Source: Treponema sp. (GTDB lineage: Bacteria > Spirochaetota > Spirochaetia > Treponematales > Breznakiellaceae). Taken from it: 9,516 nt of DNA. This document shows positions 5,421 through 9,516 of this stretch, piece after piece. A program made the translations under genes and the position numbers. The stretch covers positions 1 to 9,516 of the forward strand of contig JAIRRU010000010.1 of NCBI GenBank assembly GCA_031255815.1, in the 5' to 3' direction. The notes beneath the pieces were generated by a model, which saw only the letters and a list, made by a program, of their open reading frames with translations, did not search any database and had not been told where the DNA came from. Numbering within the stretch: position 1 is the first letter of the stretch; the number at the start of each line of letters is the position of its first letter.

Positions 5421-6905
5421 ATGAACAAGACCGCCGAATTTCAGCTTAAAAGCGATACGCCGGAAAATCTGGGGATCCCGCCGGAGGCTATTCTCAATTT
5501 TATCGAACACCTTGAACGGCGCAGGCTCTGTATGCACAGCGTAATGATTCTGCGCCATGACCGGATAGCCGCGGAGGCCCACTACCCTCCCTTTAGCGGG
5601 GACAGCCCTCACCGGATGTTCTCCACTACCAAAACTTTTGTATCCATGGCCGTGGGCCTCCTGATCGGCGAGGGGAAGATCAGCCTGCAAAGCAGGATGG
5701 CCGATTTCTTTCCCGAGTACCTGCCCGAAAAGATCCCCGGCTATACCGCGGAAATGACTGTCCGGGATCTTCTCCTCATGGCCACTCCCTACGACCGCAC
5801 GACCTATACGGTAAAGGACGATAACTGGGCCCGCACTTTCTACAAGGCCCGGCCGAGCCACCGCGGCGGCGCGGTTTTTAACTACGATACCTCCGGCACA
5901 GTGGCGCTGAACGCCCTGGTAGAAAAACTGAGCGGGCAAAACCTGGTTGACTACCTCCGCCCCCGCCTGCTCGAACCGCTGGGTTTCTCTTCCGGCGTCT
6001 GGTGCGTGGAACGGCCCGAAGGAGGCGCCTGGGGCGGCTCGGGGCTGATCTGTTCAGCCCGCGAACTGGCCCGCTTCGGCCTCTTCCTCCTCCACCGGGG
6101 GAACTGGCAGGGCAGGCAGCTTGTCTCCGCTTCCTATATGGCGGAAGCCGTTTCCCCCCTTATCGACAACCGGGTATCCACCGGCGCGCCGGAACTCCAG
6201 TTCGGTTACGGCTACCAGATATGGCGTACCCGCCACAACGGTTACGGAACCTACGGCATGGGGAGCCAGCTGGCCATCTGCGCCCCGGAAAAGGATCTCC
6301 TCCTGGTTACTACCGGCGATACCCAGTCCGTCCAGAACGGCCCCGACATCGTGCTGGACGCCTTCTGGACCGGGGTGTACCCCCGTATCGCGGAAGGGAA
6401 ACTGGACGAAGACCGGGAAGCCCGGGCGAAGCTGGCGGATAAACTGGGCCGCCTGGAATTCCCCCCGGTGGACGGCGAAACGGCATCCCCCCGGCAGGAA
6501 CACTACGGCGGCGGGGACTACCTCTTCGATGACAATCCCATGAAGATAAGCCGGGCCCGCTTCGAATTCAGCGGGGAGGGGGGGCTTATAAAGTACCGCA
6601 ACGCTACGGGGGATCACGAACTGCGCTTCGGCCTTGGCGGCTACGCCGAGGGGATCTTTCCGGAAACCGGGTACTTCGGCAAGAGGATCGGCGTGCCGGC
6701 CGGGAGGGGCTTCCGCTACAAGGCTTCCGGGGCCTGGTTCAACCCCGATTCCCTGACGGTTTACCTCTACATCATCGACTGCTGCCTCGGCACCCTCAAG
6801 ATCAACGCGTACTTTGGGGACGGGGGCCTTACCCTGCACATGTCCAAAACCGCCGAATGGTTTCTGGATGAATACAACGGCATGGCGTCGGGAAGGCGGG
6901 GCTAG
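5421..6905 (+). CDS. Class C beta-lactamase-fold serine hydrolase with extra C-terminal domain
   Basis: The 494-residue protein has a beta-lactamase/DD-peptidase (PF00144-type) domain over about residues 20-325. The catalytic S-x-x-K is S68-T-T-K71 in FSTTKTFVSMAVG. Y155 in FNYDTSGT is the second motif, with D-T replacing the usual S-N. The third motif region reads YGMGSQLAI (278-286) instead of a clear HxG or KTG. Residues about 325-494 form a separate region I do not recognise. Family members include esterases, peptidases and transesterases, so antibiotic resistance should not be assumed. No signal peptide is visible, which argues against a periplasmic cell-wall role. The start codon lies six bases after the preceding stop and lacks a strong RBS, so translation is probably coupled to the alpha/beta-hydrolase gene, and the two products likely serve the same pathway. 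Confidence 0.83.
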   Translation: MNKTAEFQLKSDTPENLGIPPEAILNFIEHLERRRLCMHSVMILRHDRIAAEAHYPPFSGDSPHRMFSTTKTFVSMAVGLLIGEGKISLQSRMADFFPEYLPEKIPGYTAEMTVRDLLLMATPYDRTTYTVKDDNWARTFYKARPSHRGGAVFNYDTSGTVALNALVEKLSGQNLVDYLRPRLLEPLGFSSGVWCVERPEGGAWGGSGLICSARELARFGLFLLHRGNWQGRQLVSASYMAEAVSPLIDNRVSTGAPELQFGYGYQIWRTRHNGYGTYGMGSQLAICAPEKDLLLVTTGDTQSVQNGPDIVLDAFWTGVYPRIAEGKLDEDREARAKLADKLGRLEFPPVDGETASPRQEHYGGGDYLFDDNPMKISRARFEFSGEGGLIKYRNATGDHELRFGLGGYAEGIFPETGYFGKRIGVPAGRGFRYKASGAWFNPDSLTVYLYIIDCCLGTLKINAYFGDGGLTLHMSKTAEWFLDEYNGMASGRRG

Positions 6906-6952
6906 GCGCGCGTTTTCCGGCGTCAAACACAGGGCCCGTCCGCCGCACAAGC

Positions 6953-6993
6953 TATACTCAGGCCCGCGCTTTCGGTTAAGATAAGGCGAGGAG
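6953..6993 (+). promoter_or_regulatory. Candidate asd promoter -10 and RBS
   Basis: TATACT at 6953-6958 is a five-of-six -10 box located 42 bases before the asd ATG. No good -35 lies 17 bp upstream (CAGGGC). GAGGAG at 6988-6993, seven bases before the ATG, is a strong RBS. It suggests asd is transcribed separately from the hydrolase genes. Confidence 0.4.
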
Positions 6994-7000
6994 TGATATT

Positions 7001-8104
7001 ATGGCTAAGATTCCCGTGGGCGTTTTAGGGGCAACGGGCATGGTAGGGCAGCAGTACATCGCCCTCCTTGCGGATCATCCCTGGTTTGAGCTGCGCTATG
7101 CGGCGGCTTCCCCCAGAAGCGCCGGGAAGAAATATAAAGACGCCGTAGCCGGACGCTGGAACGCTACGGGCGGCGTGCCCGGCCCGGCGGTGTGGGATCT
7201 GGTGGTGGGGGACGCGAACGATCTGTCCCAGGCCCAAAGCCAGGCCAAAGCGGGAAACTGCTCCTTCGTGTTTTCCGCCCTGGAGATGGGGAAGGAAGAA
7301 ACCTGCGCCCTGGAAGAAGCCTATGCCGGAGCCGGGATACCGGTAATCTCCAACGCCAAAGCCCATCGCTGGACCAGCGATGTCCCCATGCTCATCCCCG
7401 AGGTGAACCCCGGCCACACAGATATTATCCCCCTGCAGCGGAAGCGGCGGGGCTGGGATCGGGGTTTTATCGTGGTAAAGCCCAACTGCTCGATTCAGAG
7501 TTACATGACCCCCCTCTACGCCCTTATCCGGGCGGGTTACGAAATAAAGCGCATGATCGTTACCACCCTGCAGGCGGTATCCGGCGCGGGCTACCCCGGC
7601 GTGCCCAGCCTGGACATGCTTGATAACACTGTTCCCTACATAGGCGGGGAGGAGGAAAAGTCGGAGGAAGAACCGCTGAAGATCCTGGGAAGCATCCGGG
7701 GGGAGGCCATCGTCAAGGCGGCCGGCCCGGAGATCTCCGCCCACTGCAACCGGGTTCCCCTGGTAGACGGCCATAGCGCCTGCGTAAGCCTCGAATTCGG
7801 GGGGAAAAAACCGGGCCCGGAGGAGGTAAAGCGGATCTGGACGGATTTCCGTTCCCTTCCCCAGGAACTCAAGCTCCCCATGGCTCCGCTCCGGCCCATC
7901 ATCGTCCGGGAAGAGGAAGACCGCCCCCAGCCCCGGAAAGACCGGGGCGCGGACAAGGCCATGGCCGTAAGCGCGGGGCGGATCCGGCCCTGCAAGGTCT
8001 TTGACATCCGCTTCGTGGGGCTCTCCCACAACACCGTGCGGGGCGCCGCCGGGGGGGGTATCCTGAACGCGGAACTGCTGAAACACCAGGGCTACATCGG
8101 CTAA
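7001..8104 (+). CDS. asd: Aspartate-semialdehyde dehydrogenase, archaeal/fungal type
   Basis: The 367-residue protein starts with the NADP-binding motif GVLGATGMVGQQ (7-18). The catalytic cysteine is C163 in KPNCSIQS. The catalytic histidine is H258 in VDGHSACVSLEF. SGAGYPG at 194-200 is also typical. It reduces aspartyl phosphate to aspartate-4-semialdehyde with NADPH in the cytoplasm, the branch point for lysine/diaminopimelate, threonine and methionine. The sequence belongs to the archaeal/fungal-like ASADH subgroup rather than the E. coli type, as seen by KPNCS and the insertion around 140-155 (PLQRKRRGWDRG). Other genes of the pathway are not in the window. It has its own RBS and a possible promoter, and ends convergently with the RraA-like gene. 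Confidence 0.93.
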   Translation: MAKIPVGVLGATGMVGQQYIALLADHPWFELRYAAASPRSAGKKYKDAVAGRWNATGGVPGPAVWDLVVGDANDLSQAQSQAKAGNCSFVFSALEMGKEETCALEEAYAGAGIPVISNAKAHRWTSDVPMLIPEVNPGHTDIIPLQRKRRGWDRGFIVVKPNCSIQSYMTPLYALIRAGYEIKRMIVTTLQAVSGAGYPGVPSLDMLDNTVPYIGGEEEKSEEEPLKILGSIRGEAIVKAAGPEISAHCNRVPLVDGHSACVSLEFGGKKPGPEEVKRIWTDFRSLPQELKLPMAPLRPIIVREEEDRPQPRKDRGADKAMAVSAGRIRPCKVFDIRFVGLSHNTVRGAAGGGILNAELLKHQGYIG

Positions 8105-8130
8105 GCCGCTTTAGCACCTTGCTTACACTA

Positions 8131-8152
8131 AAATATCCGGTAACTTTACCGG
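8131..8152 (-). terminator. Hairpin terminator between convergent asd and RraA-like genes
   Basis: CCGGTAA at 8137-8143 is the exact complement of TTACCGG at 8146-8152; in practice it is a six-pair stem with a four-base loop. Read on the minus strand the hairpin is followed by ATATTTTA, so it best serves the RraA-like gene. On the plus strand it is followed by GC-rich sequence and would act weakly for asd. Confidence 0.5.
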
Positions 8153-8181
8153 GCCGCCGGCGCAGGGGTTGAGACCCGCCC

Positions 8182-8886
8182 TTAGCCTTTCATTATCCTG
8201 ATTATCTTTTCCACGTCCCCGGCGGCGGCGGCTACCTTTTCCTGGAGTTCCGCTTCCTTAGCCAGGAGCCTTGTTACATAGTCCAGCACCTTGGGCAGGG
8301 CTTCCCGGGGAAACTTGACCGCGCCGTTCTCGTCCATGTGTATAATTTCCCCGGGGCTGATATCCATGCCGCAAATAGTAACCGGAACGTTTACCGCCTT
8401 AATGGCGAAATCCCCGTGGCCGGCGCAGATCCCGGTAAGCATATACTGAAAACCCTTGGGGCGAATCTCGTCAATGTCCCGGGAAGGCCCGTCGGAAATA
8501 GCCCCCACGGCGCCGCAGGCTTTAAAGGCGGTGGTAAGGTTGCCCCCGGAAAGGCCGTTCTTCCGTTTTATTTCCTCCGGCATGTCCTGCTTAATGGCCA
8601 GAATCACCGGGCCGCCCGCCTGGTTAATGGCCCGGAAAACATCCGCCCATTCCAGACGGTCGAAACCGGGATTGGGCATACCGACAACACAGGTTACCGC
8701 CACCCCGGCCTTTCTGCCCAGGCTGGGGTACATACACTTCAGCGTCTGATCCGTATACCAGTTGATCGTCCAGGGATCGTAGAGCCCCAGGCAGAGTTCC
8801 CTGTCCCCAGGGTAAGTAGCCACCACGTTTGTAATGGAAGGGGTGTCATACTTTTCCAGCTCTTTTAGAATTTCAAAATCGGTCAT
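8182..8886 (-). CDS. RraA-like / HMG aldolase-family protein
   Basis: The 234-residue protein carries the RraA-fold signature SGGNLTTAFKACGAVGAISD (113-132) followed by GPSRD (133-137). R136 and D137 match the substrate- and metal-binding Arg-Asp of 4-hydroxy-4-methyl-2-oxoglutarate/oxaloacetate aldolases. ISPGEIIHMDENGAVKFP (176-193) is the conserved C-terminal beta segment. Family members cleave or decarboxylate 2-oxo acids with a divalent metal; others, such as E. coli RraA, bind RNase E and lack activity. An extended N-terminus with WTINWYTDQ distinguishes it from short RraA and fits the enzyme-like branch. The RBS AAGGAG sits six bases before the ATG. A structured leader of about 180 bases with an operator-like promoter precedes it. 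A role in breakdown of sugar acids is suggested only by neighbourhood. Confidence 0.83.
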   Translation of the reverse strand: MTDFEILKELEKYDTPSITNVVATYPGDRELCLGLYDPWTINWYTDQTLKCMYPSLGRKAGVAVTCVVGMPNPGFDRLEWADVFRAINQAGGPVILAIKQDMPEEIKRKNGLSGGNLTTAFKACGAVGAISDGPSRDIDEIRPKGFQYMLTGICAGHGDFAIKAVNVPVTICGMDISPGEIIHMDENGAVKFPREALPKVLDYVTRLLAKEAELQEKVAAAAGDVEKIIRIMKG

Positions 8887-8899
8887 CGTTTGCTCCTTT

Positions 8900-8935
8900 G
8901 AGCCTGTTCCAAAACTTCAGTTTTGGAAACAGCTC
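8900..8935. repeat. Imperfect inverted repeat in the RraA-like leader
   Basis: GAGCCTGTTCCAAAACT (8900-8916) faces AGTTTTGGAAACAGCTC (8919-8935). The inner ten bases pair exactly; the outer part pairs with one shift. It ends just before the RBS of the RraA-like gene, so in the mRNA the hairpin would sit next to the Shine-Dalgarno. It contains the recurrent GGAACAGGCTC motif. Confidence 0.55.
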
Positions 8936-8947
8936 TTTGCCCCTGGT

Positions 8948-8984
8948 AAAATTGCCTTTTATACTACAAGAAATGAGCAATTTT
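8948..8984. repeat. AAAATTGC/GCAATTTT inverted repeat
   Basis: AAAATTGC at 8948-8955 and GCAATTTT at 8977-8984 are perfect inverse copies 21 bases apart. The loop contains TAGTAT and TATAAA on the minus strand, so it could be a second weak promoter or an operator. No -35 at good spacing is evident. Confidence 0.35.
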
Positions 8985-8990
8985 CTCCAA

Positions 8991-9046
8991 GGGCCTGTTC
9001 CACCGGAAACGGGGTTCCCGCAGCAACCGGGTTTTGGAACAAGCCC
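8991..9046. repeat. Inverted repeat of the GGAACAGGC family
   Basis: GGGCCTGTTCCA at 8991-9002 and TGGAACAAGCCC at 9035-9046 pair with one mismatch. Between them CGGG/CCCG (9010-9020) gives an inner hairpin. In the minus-strand transcript this forms a large stem-loop about 20 bases from the predicted start. Confidence 0.5.
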
Positions 9047-9070
9047 CTCTGTTCCGTTTTTTGCGGTTTT

Positions 9071-9099
9071 AGTATATCATGTGATATATCATTCGGCAA
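9071..9099 (-). promoter_or_regulatory. Promoter with overlapping palindromic operator for the RraA-like gene
   Basis: On the minus strand TTGCCG (9099-9094) and TATACT (9076-9071) are 17 bp apart. A perfect palindrome, TATATCA-TG-TGATATA at 9073-9088, covers most of the -10 and spacer, the classic place for a repressor site. Transcription would start near 9064, leaving a leader of about 180 bases that contains the inverted repeats at 8991-9046 and 8900-8935. The regulator is not in the window. Confidence 0.55.
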
Positions 9100-9244
9100 G
9101 TGACTGGCAGTCGTAGCCGATACCCCGGAGCCTGCTCCCGGGTCTCCGTTCCTCCCCCGCTTCGCGGCGAGGTTCCGCGCCCAAAATCCCCGCAGGGGGG
9201 CTCCGGCGCGGCTGCACGGATACCCGTATCTTCCGGGCAAAACC

Positions 9245-9298
9245 TGTCAAATTTCCGTCGAATTTACTTGACAAATGGCAAACTCTGTTTGAAAATAT
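9245..9298 (+). promoter_or_regulatory. Candidate promoter for the right-edge reading frame
   Basis: A consensus -35 TTGACA lies at 9268-9273. The best downstream -10-like text, AAATAT at 9293-9298, is 19 bp away, longer than ideal. TGTCAA at 9245-9250 is the exact inverse of the -35 hexamer, separated by 17 bases, and may form a dimer site over the -35. Confidence 0.35.
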
Positions 9299-9348
9299 GA
9301 AATATCACCAGATATATCGATAATCGGGGATTAAACACGGGAGTGATC

Positions 9349-9516
9349 TTGGAAACGGTTAAAATGGCATTGCCCGGACATCGCAAAGAAGGCAAAACTC
9401 CGGGGTATTTTATTTGCCGCCCCCTGCGGATTCCCCGCAAAGCGGCGGGGCGCGGCAGGGGAATGTCAAATACAGATTCCTCTGCCGCAAAAACCGTCCG
9501 GGCCCTTATGACGGAA
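9349..9516 (+). CDS. Unidentified reading frame, 5' part only
   Basis: A frame is open from a TTG at 9349, with GGGAG (9339-9343) five bases upstream, to the window edge: 56 codons beginning METVKMALPGHRKEGK. GTG at 9343 and ATG at 9364 are in the same frame. A further in-frame ATG at 9463 (MSNTDSSAAKTVRALMTE) is directly preceded by AGGGGA and may be the true start; the Arg- and Pro-rich stretch before it (RPLRIPRKAAGRGRG) is encoded by a GC-rich hairpin that looks like intergenic repeat sequence. I do not recognise the protein. Confidence 0.35.
   Translation, partial: METVKMALPGHRKEGKTPGYFICRPLRIPRKAAGRGRGMSNTDSSAAKTVRALMTE
9421..9461 (+). repeat. Two-tier GC hairpin overlapping a possible ribosome-binding site
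   Basis: CCCCTGC at 9421-9427 pairs with GCAGGGG at 9455-9461, and inside it CCCCGC at 9433-9438 pairs with GCGGGG at 9445-9450. The outer right arm contains the AGGGG that would serve the ATG at 9463. A related CCGC-NNN-GCGG core occurs at 9157-9167, so this may be a dispersed repeat. Confidence 0.5.

Larger units (their letters stand above)
8887..9348. other. Long intergenic regulatory and repeat region
   Basis: I see no protein gene or RNA gene here. From left to right it holds the RraA-like leader with its inverted repeats, the operator-promoter at 9071-9099, a hairpin at 9123-9142 (one mismatch), a GC-rich stretch with CCGC-TTC-GCGG at 9157-9167, the TGTCAA/TTGACA pair at 9245-9273, and an AT-rich run with GATATATC at 9311-9318, an octamer also present at 9083-9090. 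Confidence 0.55.

Noticed and set aside
5421..6905. Antibiotic-resistance beta-lactamase
   Set aside because: The fold is shared, but the second and third motifs differ, there is no signal peptide and the gene sits in a catabolic cluster.
6054..6950. Minus-strand open frame opposite the serine hydrolase
   Set aside because: It is antisense to a gene with intact catalytic motifs and its own sequence is unlike any family I know.
7025..8086. Long minus-strand open frame opposite asd
   Set aside because: It is a shadow of the asd codons with no recognisable domain and no RBS.
9100..9250. tRNA or other structured RNA gene in the right intergenic region
   Set aside because: Several GC hairpins occur, but no cloverleaf, T-loop consensus or other known RNA signature could be assembled.

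Overview
The window looks like a GC-rich bacterial chromosome segment. The archaeal/fungal-type aspartate-semialdehyde dehydrogenase, the GPH-family sugar importer, the RraA-like gene, the RHS debris and the many short palindromic repeats suggest a gut-type spirochaete close to Treponema. That placement rests on general impression, not on a search.

Layout. Bases 1-215 are the 3' end of a deoC-type deoxyribose-phosphate aldolase gene, closed by a terminator hairpin. Bases 216-1231 are a decayed accessory patch. It holds two copies of a 45-bp repeat (the second framed by a 14-bp inverted repeat), a small minus-strand gene with the Fic-inhibitory motif of VbhA-type antitoxins but no toxin beside it, a frameshifted plus-strand relic with winged-helix-like text, and a minus-strand RHS fragment. 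Bases 1232-6905 are a carbohydrate locus: a GPH (MelB-like) importer on the minus strand, divergent from a plus-strand run of cytoplasmic GH2 beta-glucuronidase, an alpha/beta-hydrolase and a class C beta-lactamase-fold serine hydrolase. Bases 7001-8104 carry asd, convergent with an RraA/HMG-aldolase-like gene (8182-8886, minus) across a hairpin terminator. Bases 8887-9348 are a repeat-rich regulatory stretch with a palindrome-overlapped promoter for the RraA-like gene. From about 9349 an unidentified plus-strand reading frame runs off the window.

How the genes fit together. The importer probably brings in a glucuronide or related glycoside. The beta-glucuronidase, which has the N-x-K signature and no signal peptide, would hydrolyse it in the cytoplasm. 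The two hydrolases may remove ester groups from the sugar or aglycone. The RraA-like protein might act on a downstream oxo-acid, but it has its own promoter and the link is only proximity. asd belongs to aspartate-family amino-acid and diaminopimelate synthesis and seems unrelated.

I did not find a clear new multi-gene system. The most unusual items are the orphan Fic antitoxin whose C-terminus is encoded by a palindromic repeat, the apparently leaderless importer promoter, the operator-like palindrome on the RraA-like promoter, and a hairpin that would hide a ribosome-binding site at the right edge.
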